NCBI GenBank assembly: GCA_964383325.1
Contig: CAYLGY010000056.1
Location: 1-18,549 of the forward strand
Length of the DNA stretch: 18,549 nt
Reading direction: 5' to 3'
Source: CAYLGY01 sp964383325
GTDB lineage: Bacteria; Pseudomonadota; Alphaproteobacteria; Rhizobiales; Rhizobiaceae
Below the pieces are notes generated by a model. It saw only the letters and a list, made by a program, of their open reading frames with translations, did not search any database and was not told the DNA's origin. Positions 8,050-15,885 of this stretch are shown here, piece after piece. Made by a program: the position numbers and the translations under genes. Position 1 is the first letter of the stretch. Every line of letters starts with the position of its first letter.

Positions 8050-9369
8050 TCAGAAGCCGACAAAGGTTGTCAGCCACAATACGGTGGAAGGCATGAAGAA
8101 GATCATGAACAGGACGCCGATCTGGCACAGGACAAAGGGCGCGACGCCGACATACATGTCCCGGTAGGTGATGTCCGGCGGCGCAATGCTCCGCAGATAG
8201 AAGATGGTCGGCGCCATGGGCGGAGTCAGATAGCTCGTCTGGATGGCCACGATCGCCATGACTGCAAACCAGATCGGATCGATGCCCGCGGCACGCAGCA
8301 GCGGATCGTAGATCGGCACGCAGATGAGAACGACGGATATCCAGTCGAGGATGAAACCGAGAATCAGCAGAATGAACAGGATGACGAAGATGAGCTGCGT
8401 CGGTGACAGGTCCATGGTGGAAATCACGGACTGGATGAGCTGCCTGCCGCCATTCATCTGGAAGATGCTGGTAAACATCGTCCCGCCGACAACGATGAAC
8501 ATGACCATCGATGTAATGACGAGGGTCGCGCGCCCCGCCTCCTTCAGTACGGCCAGATCGAGCTTGCCATAGGAGAGGGTGAGCAGGATGGTTCCGAGCG
8601 CGCCAACGCCAGCCGCCTCGGTCGGTGACGCAATTCCCGCGAGGATCGACCCCACGACGGTGACGACGATGGCGAAAGCGGGCAGCAGCGAAGTAGCCGT
8701 GATCCGCAGCTTCTCCTTCATCGGCACGTCCAGCTCCTCGGCCGCGATCGGTGGCCCTGCCTGGGGATGCAGGTAGCAGCGCACAAGCGTGTAGCCGAGG
8801 AACAGCCCCACCATGGCAATACTGGGAATGATGGCGCCGGCAAAGAGATGGCCGATCGAGAGCTGCGCCTGCGTCGCATAGACGACGAACACGATCGAGG
8901 GGGGGATCATGGCCCCAAGCGACCCGCCGGCGCAGATCGTGCCGGAAATCAGGCTATGCGAATAATTGTACCGTTTCATTGCCGGAATGGCCATCATCCC
9001 GACCATGACCTCCACTGCGCCGGCAATGCCTGTGCCGAGGGCGAAGATCGCGCACATGGCCAGCACCGCCAGGGCGAGGCCGCCTGGAAGGCGCCCGAGC
9101 CAGAGCTTCATTGCCTCGAACAGCCGCTCGGCAATGCCGGAGCGTTCCATCATCGCTCCCATGAAGATGAAGAGCGGAATTGCGGCGAATGTCGGTTGCA
9201 TGGCCACGCTCTCGATGAAGCGGTAGAGCTGCGCGGGCGCAAGGCTGCCGAACGCCAGCAGCGCGAAGCCGAAGGACGTCACGATGAGACTGAAGGCGAC
9301 CGGAAAGCCGATCAGCACAAGGGTAAAGAGTGCAGGAAACATCATTCCTGCAATCATCGCGTTATTCAT
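8050..9369 (-). CDS. dctM: TRAP transporter large permease (DctM)
   Basis: Large membrane subunit of a tripartite sodium-coupled periplasmic transporter, 439 aa, with about a dozen hydrophobic segments. GTGIAGAVEVMVGMMAIPAMKRYNY and GGSLGAMIPPSIVFVVYATQAQLSIGHLFAGAIIP regions are DctM family hallmarks, as is the late LTPPMAP motif. Its ATG lies inside the last codons of dctQ (8-nt overlap), so the pair is translationally coupled. It is last in the dctP-dctQ-dctM unit and converges with the LLM gene, 57 nt apart. Confidence 0.95.
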   Translation of the reverse strand: MNNAMIAGMMFPALFTLVLIGFPVAFSLIVTSFGFALLAFGSLAPAQLYRFIESVAMQPTFAAIPLFIFMGAMMERSGIAERLFEAMKLWLGRLPGGLALAVLAMCAIFALGTGIAGAVEVMVGMMAIPAMKRYNYSHSLISGTICAGGSLGAMIPPSIVFVVYATQAQLSIGHLFAGAIIPSIAMVGLFLGYTLVRCYLHPQAGPPIAAEELDVPMKEKLRITATSLLPAFAIVVTVVGSILAGIASPTEAAGVGALGTILLTLSYGKLDLAVLKEAGRATLVITSMVMFIVVGGTMFTSIFQMNGGRQLIQSVISTMDLSPTQLIFVILFILLILGFILDWISVVLICVPIYDPLLRAAGIDPIWFAVMAIVAIQTSYLTPPMAPTIFYLRSIAPPDITYRDMYVGVAPFVLCQIGVLFMIFFMPSTVLWLTTFVGF

Positions 9370-9853
9370 GATTGCGGATCGCCTTGAAGAGGGCCCGTAG
9401 GGCTGTTGCAGCGGCCTGAAGGGTGAGCAGGCACATGCCGATGGCCATCATCGTGTAGAAGGGCCACAGGACCGCCCTGAAGGCGCCGACCGGGTCCACT
9501 TCGCCGGTGGAAAAGGCGCGCAGCGCCTTGCGCACAGCGACATTGCTGATCGCGCCGAAAACGGGGACGGCCAGAAGTCCCATCAGCGCGGCATTGAGGG
9601 CGTGCTGAATGCGCAGCGGCAATTGCTGGCTGATGAAATCGATCGTCACATGGCCCGACCGGTACAGGCAGTAGGCTGATGCGCATACGAAAAGGCTGCC
9701 ATTGACCATATAGGTCATCGTGCCTGCCCAGAGGGTCGGTCGTCCAAATCCATAGCGGGCGACAACCTCGTAAACCATTACCCCGATCAGGATGAAAAGG
9801 AGAACTCCGGCAATCGCAGCCAGAGCGGCTGACATTCTGTCGATGATGCGCAT
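9362..9853 (-). CDS. dctQ: TRAP transporter small permease (DctQ)
   Basis: Small four-helix membrane subunit of 163 aa bridging the binding protein and the large permease. The hydrophobic N-terminal helix, VARYGFGRPTLWAG and the LYRSGHVTIDFISQQLP segment are typical of the DctQ family. It sits between dctP (66 nt upstream, with a hairpin in the gap) and dctM (8-nt overlap). No strong ribosome binding site precedes the ATG. Confidence 0.92.
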   Translation of the reverse strand: MRIIDRMSAALAAIAGVLLFILIGVMVYEVVARYGFGRPTLWAGTMTYMVNGSLFVCASAYCLYRSGHVTIDFISQQLPLRIQHALNAALMGLLAVPVFGAISNVAVRKALRAFSTGEVDPVGAFRAVLWPFYTMMAIGMCLLTLQAAATALRALFKAIRNHE

Positions 9854-9874
9854 CGCTGTCGTCCGTGGATGGGT

Positions 9875-9910
9875 TCTGGCCGCAACCGGATAACGCCGAT
9901 GGCGGCCAGA
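9875..9910 (-). other. Intercistronic hairpin between dctP and dctQ
   Basis: A perfect 9-bp inverted repeat, TCTGGCCGC (9875-9883) and GCGGCCAGA (9902-9910), with an 18-nt loop, starts about 10 nt after the dctP stop. There is no T-run, so it is not a classical terminator. Such stem-loops commonly protect the upstream binding-protein mRNA or reduce read-through, which would keep the receptor in excess over the permease. The structure is seen in the sequence; the role is inferred. Confidence 0.5.
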
Positions 9911-9919
9911 CTATGCCTG

Positions 9920-10987
9920 TTACCGATCGACGTGCTTGAAGGAGGCGCCGCTCGCGTAGAGTTCCTGGAAGGCGAAATAGCTGTCGCCGATCCGCCGCAT
10001 CCACTCATTGCCATTGGCGCTCTGCTCATTGGCCTGATCTTCGGCCCATTTGCGACCCGCCGCAGTTATGGCGGCCAGTGATTCAGGCGAAAGCTCGATG
10101 AACTCATTGTTGCCTTCGCGAAGCTTCACCATCGCGTCGATATCCTCCTTGCCGGACTTGAGATAGCTCTCGAACACGGCAAGCTTCGCTGCTGTCATCA
10201 CGATTTCCTTGAGATCGTCCGGAAGGGCGTCCCAGGTCTCTTTCTTGACGATGAACTCGTTGATGCCGGCAGGGAAATGGATGCCGGGATACACGACATA
10301 GCGCGCAGCGTTCTGGAGTCCGGCGATGACATTGTCGGCCGGGCCAGACCATTCTGCGATATCGACGCCCCCACGCTCAAGCATCTGGTAGACTTCTCCG
10401 CCGGTGACGAATACCGGGGCGGCGCCCAGCTCATCGGCGAGGATCGAAGCCCAGCTTCCCGCAGCGCGGAACTTGGCGCCTTGCAGATCCTCGATGCTCT
10501 CGATGGGAATGCGCGAATGCCAGAGTTCGGTGCCGACGACGCCGCCGACAATCGAGTGCAGACCGGTCGTTTCACGCTTGAACTCTGTCAGGAGTTCCTG
10601 TCCGCCGCCTTCATACAGCCAGTAGATCAGGGTCTCCGGGCCCATTCCGCCAGGATGACCGGCATAGAATGCATTGGCCGGATCCTGATTGACGACATAG
10701 AGCGGCGTGGTCATTGCCGCGTCCGCGGTCCCATCGAGCACCGCTTCGTGGTTCCGGGTTGCGGGCGCGAGCACGTCAACCGGATAGGGCTGGATCACGA
10801 GGCGACCGCCAGCCAGCTGGTTCACGCGCTCGGTGAAGGGAATGACGATATTTCGGTAAAGGCCCGTCGTCTCACTATTGTAGCTTGAAAGACGCCAGAC
10901 AATCGGCTCCTCGTTCTGGGCATGGCCAGCCGTCGCGAGCAATGTCGCTCCGAGGGCGGCGATCCCGATCTTGATCCAGTTCTTCAT
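9920..10987 (-). CDS. dctP: TRAP transporter substrate-binding protein (DctP/TakP-like)
   Basis: Periplasmic solute receptor of 355 aa with a Sec signal peptide (MKNWIKIGIAALG..., probable cut after GHA at residue 23). Arg174 in KFRAAG is the conserved carboxylate-binding arginine of TRAP receptors. Glu212-Trp213 (AEWSGP) lies where TakP-type 2-oxoacid receptors place metal-coordinating Glu-Trp; TakP Gln154 appears to be Glu154 here. A carboxylate ligand, perhaps a metal-bound 2-oxo or 2-hydroxy acid, is therefore likely. The start has AGGGGAG about 5 nt upstream. It is first in the transporter operon. The actual ligand is unknown. Confidence 0.92.
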   Translation of the reverse strand: MKNWIKIGIAALGATLLATAGHAQNEEPIVWRLSSYNSETTGLYRNIVIPFTERVNQLAGGRLVIQPYPVDVLAPATRNHEAVLDGTADAAMTTPLYVVNQDPANAFYAGHPGGMGPETLIYWLYEGGGQELLTEFKRETTGLHSIVGGVVGTELWHSRIPIESIEDLQGAKFRAAGSWASILADELGAAPVFVTGGEVYQMLERGGVDIAEWSGPADNVIAGLQNAARYVVYPGIHFPAGINEFIVKKETWDALPDDLKEIVMTAAKLAVFESYLKSGKEDIDAMVKLREGNNEFIELSPESLAAITAAGRKWAEDQANEQSANGNEWMRRIGDSYFAFQELYASGASFKHVDR

Positions 10988-11035
10988 CTTTCTCCCCTTA
11001 TCTCCAGTTCAGATTTCTCGGATCTTGCGTGACTC

Positions 11036-11063
11036 GCCATAAATGAAAATTGCAAGGTGTCAG
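11036..11063 (-). promoter_or_regulatory. Candidate dctP promoter
   Basis: On the minus strand, CTGACA (11063-11058) is followed by 16 nt and TATGGC (11041-11036), about 50 nt before the dctP start. The CTGACA hexamer is the same as the -35 of the other two palindromic sites, and a TTGCAAT stretch is shared with the 1912-1940 site, but the palindrome itself is not complete here. The match to consensus is weak. Confidence 0.25.
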
Positions 11064-11309
11064 TTCAGAAAAATCGAATATCAAATCCGCATACCCGTAA
11101 AGACAGGTATTATCGGCGTCACGTTGCGACTCTTACATGTGTCATGAAGGTGATACACCTAGCCCGTCTCTGGGATGGCGCGATATTCGCTTTCCTGCTG
11201 GAGAAATACATGATGCTGCTCCATTCCGCGGCTGGAAAAAATGCCTTCCAATTGCAGCTTGACCGTCCACATCTATCCGTGCGCTTGTACGACCTTAATT
11301 ACAGCGCCG

Positions 11310-11338
11310 CTGACATGTCAATGCTTGTGTTTTGAAAT
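11310..11338 (+). promoter_or_regulatory. Second copy of palindromic promoter/operator element
   Basis: TGACATGTCA recurs at 11311-11320. Read on plus, CTGACATGTCAAT is identical to the minus-strand reading of the site at 1940-1928. Further spaced matches (TTG, then TGAAA at the -10 position) occur at the same distances. CTGACA, 17 nt, TGAAAT would drive transcription on plus into the gap containing the 11346-11400 hairpin. It could also act at a distance on dctP. Function is inferred from conservation of two intergenic copies. Confidence 0.45.
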
Positions 11339-11345
11339 TCGGAGT

Positions 11346-11400
11346 TCGACTTGCTTCCGGATGCATGGGCCAGTGAATGCACCGGAAGCACCCCAGTCGA
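11346..11400. other. Strong stem-loop, possible structured RNA
   Basis: TGCTTCCGG-A-TGCAT (11352-11366) pairs with ATGCACCGGAAGCA (11377-11390), giving a 14-bp stem with one bulged A and a 10-nt loop. TCGACT (11346-11351) and AGTCGA (11395-11400) form an outer helix, leaving a CCCC bulge that could alternatively pair with GGGG at 11404-11407. There is no T-run. It begins near the predicted start of the transcript from 11310-11338. It does not match any riboswitch class I could recall. It may be a leader element, small RNA or protein site. Confidence 0.45.
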
Positions 11401-11621
11401 GAAGGGGAGCACGCAGGCGGGGCCGAAGCATGGAATCTGTCTCACCTGAAGGGACGAGAAAATGCCGTTTCGCGCAAGGCAATGGGCCACAGAGCTTGCG
11501 ACATTATGTTGTGCGAAGCTTGTTGCGCTGGCGGGAATCCGGACACCGTGATTACGCCTGATTTCCAGATTCGCTCATATGAAGAGATTGACCTAAGTTC
11601 TTATTTTACAGCGGATACTTA

Positions 11622-11645
11622 CCGAAAGGCAAGTCTGCCTTCCGG
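11622..11645 (-). terminator. Terminator-like stem-loop after the reactivase gene
   Basis: On the minus strand CCGGAAGGCA, loop GACT, TGCCTTTCGG gives a 10-bp stem with one G-U wobble, about 10 nt beyond the stop of the upstream gene. On plus the wobble becomes an A-C mismatch, so the structure suits the minus-strand transcript. A clear T-run is missing, so termination may be Rho-assisted or the stem may protect the mRNA end. Confidence 0.45.
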
Positions 11646-11654
11646 GATCGCCGT

Positions 11655-13697
11655 CTAGCCGGCACGGGTTCTTCTGCCGCCCTCCCGCCGGCGCCGACCG
11701 CCAGGACCGGCAGATTCGCTTTCGAGCAGCTTGCGTGGGGGCAAAGCCACCGCTTCCCGCAGTCGGGTGAAGGGATCGACCTTGTTCGGCAGCGCCATGG
11801 CATTGACGAACAATTGCTGAAACTCTGGCTCAAGCGCGGTCTCGATCTTCTCTATGCGTCGCACCGTGGCCTCGATCTCGCGGCGGTGCTCACGATTCAG
11901 CAGCGCCATCATTGCTCCGGTTCCGGCGGCATTGCCGACTGCCTTGACCTCCGCGAGGTCGCAATCGGGGATCAGGCCCAGTACCATGGCATATTTGGGG
12001 TCAATGAAGGAGCCGAAGGCGCCCGCAAACCGGATCATGTCGACCTGTTCGATGCCGAGCTTGCCCATGAGCAGGCGCACGCCGGCATAGAGCGCCGCCT
12101 TCGCAAGCTGGATGGCGCGTACATCGGTCTGCATCACCGTGATCTTCTGCGGGCCTTCATGCAGCAGATAGGAATAGGTCCGTCCTTGCTGGAAGATGCG
12201 CGGGCTCCTGTCGGCCAGCGCGCCGTCGATCACGCCATCTTCCGAAATGATGCCCGCCAGGTACATTTCGGCAATGACCTCGATGATCGCCGAGCCGCAG
12301 ATGCCGGTGACGCCCGTTGCCGCGGCCGCCTCGGCAAAGCCCTCCTCGTCCGACCACAGATCGACGCCGATGATTCGGAACCTCGGCTCCAGCGTATCCG
12401 GATCGATCCGCACCCGCTCGATGGCGCCGGGGGCTGCCCGCTGGCCCGAGGAAATCTCCGCTCCCTCGAAGGCCGGCCCGGTGGGCGAGGACGCGGCGAC
12501 GATCCGGTCGCGATTGCCGAGCACGATCTCGGCATTGGTGCCGACATCAACCACTAGCATCATCCGGTCCTGTCGGTGCGGGCCTTCAGACAGGGTGACG
12601 GCAGCCGAATCGGCACCTACATGGCCGGCGATGCAGGGCAGGAGATAGACGGGCGCGCCGGGATTGGTCTCAAGGCCAAGCGCGGGGGCCGATCCGTGCA
12701 CCGCGCCTGAGACTGCGAGCGCGAAGGGCGCCTGGCCGAGTTCGGTCGGATCGATGCCGAGAAACAGGTGATGCATGATCGGATTGGCGACAAACACTGC
12801 ATCCAGAACATCATTGCGAGACACGCCGGATTCGGCGCAGACCTGACCGATGAGATCGTTCACGGCCTCGCGCACGGCAAGGGTCATCGCCTTGCGTCCG
12901 TCGGGATTCATCATCACATAGGAGACGCGACTCATCAGATCTTCGCCGAACCGGATCTGCGGATTTGGCGCGCCGGCGGACGCAGCGACACGACCGGAAA
13001 GAAGCGACACCAGATGCAGGGCGATCGTCGTCGAGCCGATATCGCAGGCAATGCCATATGCCTCGTTCTGCAGGTCTGGCCAGAGGGCAATCAAGGTCGG
13101 ACGTGAATCTGCCTCGTCCCTGTGGATCGCCGCCGTGACCGACCAGTTGCCGTCCCGCAGGATCTTCTGGACCTGTGGCAGCAGGTGCTGCGACACGGCC
13201 ACATCCCGGTAGCCCCATTCGCGTTCCAGCGCCAGCAGCAATCGATCGAGATCCCCAAGCGGCATGTGCATGTCTGGCTGCGTCACCTCGACAAAGCACA
13301 ATTGCACGGCAGGGTTGCGCTCGATGACGCGGTCGGTCGCAGCCTTGCGCACGAGCTGCGCATTGATCGCAATGTCCTGCGGCACATCAACGACGAGGTC
13401 GCCCTGTATGGTGGCTGAGCAGGAGAGGCGCCGTCCGGGCTTCAGTTCGCGCTTTTCTGCATAGCGTTTCTCCTTGGGTGAGAATTCGGAGATGTGCTCC
13501 AGCGATGACGTAATGCCATGCTTCGCGAACCGGCCCTCCTGGATCTCGATCTGGCAGCGCCCGCAGATTCCCCGGCTGCCGCAGACACTCTCCACATATA
13601 CGCCAAGCTGGCGCGCCGCTTCCAGCACGGGCGTACCGATCGGAAAACGGCCGCGCTTGCCGGATGGCATGAAGAGCACCAGAGGATCCTTGCTCAT
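11655..13697 (-). CDS. Corrinoid reductive activator, 2Fe-2S plus ASKHA domains (RACo/RamQ-like)
   Basis: Protein of 680 aa that would reduce inactive cob(II)alamin on the partner corrinoid protein in an ATP-linked way. An N-terminal ferredoxin domain binds 2Fe-2S through Cys39, 45, 48 and 93. A middle region and a DUF4445-type ASKHA ATPase follow, with IACDIGSTT (217-224) and VVDVGTNAEIV as phosphate-binding loops. The last 14 residues are very Arg/Gly rich. GAGG lies upstream of ATG 13697. It follows the methyltransferase by 55 nt in the same direction. Relatives reactivate CFeSP in acetogens and split methionine synthases in some Alphaproteobacteria; the latter is favoured here. Confidence 0.9.
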   Translation of the reverse strand: MSKDPLVLFMPSGKRGRFPIGTPVLEAARQLGVYVESVCGSRGICGRCQIEIQEGRFAKHGITSSLEHISEFSPKEKRYAEKRELKPGRRLSCSATIQGDLVVDVPQDIAINAQLVRKAATDRVIERNPAVQLCFVEVTQPDMHMPLGDLDRLLLALEREWGYRDVAVSQHLLPQVQKILRDGNWSVTAAIHRDEADSRPTLIALWPDLQNEAYGIACDIGSTTIALHLVSLLSGRVAASAGAPNPQIRFGEDLMSRVSYVMMNPDGRKAMTLAVREAVNDLIGQVCAESGVSRNDVLDAVFVANPIMHHLFLGIDPTELGQAPFALAVSGAVHGSAPALGLETNPGAPVYLLPCIAGHVGADSAAVTLSEGPHRQDRMMLVVDVGTNAEIVLGNRDRIVAASSPTGPAFEGAEISSGQRAAPGAIERVRIDPDTLEPRFRIIGVDLWSDEEGFAEAAAATGVTGICGSAIIEVIAEMYLAGIISEDGVIDGALADRSPRIFQQGRTYSYLLHEGPQKITVMQTDVRAIQLAKAALYAGVRLLMGKLGIEQVDMIRFAGAFGSFIDPKYAMVLGLIPDCDLAEVKAVGNAAGTGAMMALLNREHRREIEATVRRIEKIETALEPEFQQLFVNAMALPNKVDPFTRLREAVALPPRKLLESESAGPGGRRRREGGRRTRAG

Positions 13698-13752
13698 TTC
13701 GCCTCACCTCGTCCCGGCGCCTGGAAATGGCGCGGCCTGTTCAGTACCGGGT

Positions 13753-14706
13753 TCAACCGCGCGCCATGCGCGCGGCCCTGCCGCCGCGCCGACCCGAGCG
13801 TTCATTTCCCGTCGCTGGCGGGGTGGCTCCGGCACCGCCGCCCTGCGGCTGGAAGTCCTTGTACATCTTGATCCATTGCGTGCAATTCGGATCGGTATTG
13901 TTGAGCACATTGGCAGCCCGCACCATTTCCATCTCTTGCGGTCGGCACGGATTCATGATCGCGCTGGTCATGCCGGCGCCGATCACCATCGGGATGAAGG
14001 CCGCGTTGATGCCATGGCGATGCGGCAAGCCGAAGGAAATGTTCGACAGGCCGCAGGTGGTATTGACCTTGAGTTCCTCGCGCAAGCGCCGCAGCAGGGC
14101 AAACACCTGCCTTGCAGCCGTGCCCATGGCGCCGATCGGCATGACCAGCGGATCGACGACGATGTCATGGGCAGGTATGCCGTAATCGGCCGCATGTTCG
14201 ACGATCTTCTTCGCCACCGCGAAGCGCACGTCGGGATCTTCCGAAATCCCGTTCTCGTCATTTGAAATGGCGACGACCGGAACATCATACTTCTTGACGA
14301 GGGGAAGGATCGCCTCCAGCTTCTCCAGCTCGCCCGTGACCGAGTTCACCAGCGGCCGGCCCTTGGCAACCTTGAGTGCAGCCTCGATGGCCGCAGTGAC
14401 GGAACTATCGATGGAAAGGGGCAGATCGACCAGATCCTGAACGATCTCAAGCGTCTGTACCAGAAGCGCAGGCTCGGTTTCGTTCGGATTGACAGCAGTC
14501 ACGCCAGCATTGACATCAAGCATCGTCGCCCCGGCAGCGGCCTGCTCCAGCGCATCCTTGCGAACCGTATCGAAATTGCCTTCGATCATCTCTGCTGCAA
14601 GCTTCTTGCGCCCGGTGGGATTGATCCTTTCGCCAATGACACAAAAGGGCTGGTCGAAGCCGATGACGACTTCCCTCGTGGCAGACGCAACAATGGTGCG
14701 GGTCAT
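13753..14706 (-). CDS. Methyltetrahydrofolate:corrinoid methyltransferase (pterin-binding)
   Basis: Pterin-binding TIM-barrel enzyme of 317 aa, related to AcsE and to the methyl-THF module of MetH. It moves the methyl group between N5-methyl-THF and a corrinoid protein. GERINPTGRKK (25-35), DVNAGV (64-69), LPLSIDSS and PLVNSVTGE are family signatures. ATG 14706 has GAGAGG 4 nt upstream and starts near the homology; 14757 would add 17 low-complexity residues. The last about 29 residues form a Gly/Pro then Arg-rich tail outside the barrel. A SahR-like dyad lies about 80 nt upstream, and the reactivase gene follows. Confidence 0.9.
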   Translation of the reverse strand: MTRTIVASATREVVIGFDQPFCVIGERINPTGRKKLAAEMIEGNFDTVRKDALEQAAAGATMLDVNAGVTAVNPNETEPALLVQTLEIVQDLVDLPLSIDSSVTAAIEAALKVAKGRPLVNSVTGELEKLEAILPLVKKYDVPVVAISNDENGISEDPDVRFAVAKKIVEHAADYGIPAHDIVVDPLVMPIGAMGTAARQVFALLRRLREELKVNTTCGLSNISFGLPHRHGINAAFIPMVIGAGMTSAIMNPCRPQEMEMVRAANVLNNTDPNCTQWIKMYKDFQPQGGGAGATPPATGNERSGRRGGRAARMARG

Positions 14707-14787
14707 GGGTCCTCTCTCGCTGGCCGGGGGCCTTTCAGGCGCTTCCCGTCGGGTCATGGATTGAAGCCGTACTCGACGGCACTGATC

Positions 14788-14813
14788 ATATAACGACTTC
14801 TTTATATCGTTAT
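14788..14813 (-). promoter_or_regulatory. SahR-like operator before the methyltransferase
   Basis: ATATAACGA (14788-14796), CT, TCTTTATAT (14799-14807) is an inverted repeat with one mismatch, and a third half-site TCGTTAT overlaps to 14813. It lies in the 117-nt gap between metF and the methyltransferase and probably covers a promoter for the latter. From memory it resembles dyads of SahR, the ArsR-family regulator of the methionine cycle in Proteobacteria. That assignment is recollection, not a computed match. Confidence 0.45.
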
Positions 14814-14823
14814 TTCTATGCTT

Positions 14824-15885
14824 TCAACTGCCTCCCGGTACGGGATTGTCCAGCGCTTCCTCCAGCCTTTCGACCACAAGCGCATCTTCGGGGCGCGGTT
14901 CGCGAGTCCAGGGCTTGCGGCCCTTGAGGACACCGGAATCGTGCACGATCTCGGCCACGAACTCCTCCTGGCGATAGGCCATGACGTGAATGCCGGCGAC
15001 CCCCGGGATTTCCTTGACCTCGTTGATGATGTCGATGCACAGCTTCTTGCCTTCCAGCTTCTGGTCGGCCGCGCCTTCCAGCCGTTCGATCACCGAATCG
15101 GGAATATGAACGCCAGGCACATTCGAACGAATCCACCGGGCGGTCCGGGCCGATGCGAGCGGGCCGACCCCGCAAAGCACGTAGCAGGCCTCCGTCAGCC
15201 CGAGATCGCGTATCCGGCTCATATAGTCGCGGAACATGGGGACGTCGAAGCAGTACTGGCTCTGGACGAACTGGGCTCCGGCAGCGATCTTCTTCGCCAG
15301 CCTGTGCGGGCGGAAATCGAAAGGCGGCGCAAACGGATTGATCGCCGCGCCGAGAAAGATTTCCGGCGGCGAGGTGATCTTCCGGCCGGACAGGAAGCGG
15401 GCCTCGTCGCGCATGGTGCGAATCGTTTCGAGCAGGCTCATGCAATCGAGATCGAAGACCGGCTTGGCTCCAGGCTGATCGCCCGCCTGCACGCCGTCGC
15501 CGGTGAGGCAGAGGATATTGGCAACGCCCATGGCCGCCGCTCCGAGGACGTCGCCCTGGATGGCGATCCGGTTGCGGTCGCGGCAGGCGATCTGCAGGAT
15601 CGGCGCATAGCCCATTCGGGTAAGCAAGGCGCAGATCCCGACGGAAGACATGTGGCAATTGGCCCCCGAAGCGTCGACCGCATTGATGCCATCCACCCAA
15701 CCATCGAAAATGGCTGCGCGTTCGTAGACCTCCATCGGATCGGCACTGTCGGGCGGATTCAGCTCTGCCGTCACGGCAAATTCGCCGCGGCGCAGGATCC
15801 GTTCCAGGCGCCCGCGCGAGGAATGGCCGGGGAGGGGATCGAGCGGCAAGTGGTCGCCAAGGGGATTCCGGTCGGTCGCGTTCAT
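14824..15885 (-). CDS. metF: Methylenetetrahydrofolate reductase (MetF)
   Basis: FAD TIM-barrel enzyme of 353 aa interconverting methylene-THF and methyl-THF. FAVTAELNPPDSADP carries the catalytic Glu41. CLTGDGVQAGDQPGA and AAINPFAPPFDFRPHRLAKKIAAGAQFVQSQ match the family's flavin and folate contacts. The ATG overlaps the metV stop as ATGA, so the two are translationally coupled, as expected of MetF-MetV complexes. The product feeds the methyltransferase encoded just downstream, or methyl-THF from it is oxidised. Confidence 0.93.
   Translation of the reverse strand: MNATDRNPLGDHLPLDPLPGHSSRGRLERILRRGEFAVTAELNPPDSADPMEVYERAAIFDGWVDGINAVDASGANCHMSSVGICALLTRMGYAPILQIACRDRNRIAIQGDVLGAAAMGVANILCLTGDGVQAGDQPGAKPVFDLDCMSLLETIRTMRDEARFLSGRKITSPPEIFLGAAINPFAPPFDFRPHRLAKKIAAGAQFVQSQYCFDVPMFRDYMSRIRDLGLTEACYVLCGVGPLASARTARWIRSNVPGVHIPDSVIERLEGAADQKLEGKKLCIDIINEVKEIPGVAGIHVMAYRQEEFVAEIVHDSGVLKGRKPWTREPRPEDALVVERLEEALDNPVPGGS

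Larger units (their letters stand above)
10988..11654. other. Gene-poor intergenic region of 667 nt
   Basis: This stretch separates the TRAP operon start from the end of the one-carbon operon. It is AT-richer than its neighbours. Open frames here lack ribosome binding sites and recognisable families, so I call no protein. It contains a possible dctP promoter (11036-11063), the repeated palindromic promoter element (11310-11338), a strong hairpin (11346-11400) and the stem-loop after the reactivase gene (11622-11645). A small RNA or short unrecognised gene on the plus strand from about 11345 is possible. Confidence 0.6.

Noticed and set aside
11057..11335. A 92-codon plus-strand frame in the intergenic gap
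   Set aside because: No ribosome binding site, no recognisable family and amino acid use unlike the neighbours.
11346..11410. Cobalamin or other known riboswitch
   Set aside because: The neighbouring B12 genes made it worth checking, but the conserved B12-box and core motifs of known classes are not recognisable, and it is not in the leader of those genes.
11377..11658. A 93-codon plus-strand frame after the promoter-like element
   Set aside because: Its ATG is inside the strong hairpin, no ribosome binding site precedes it, and the sequence resembles no family; kept only as a remote possibility.
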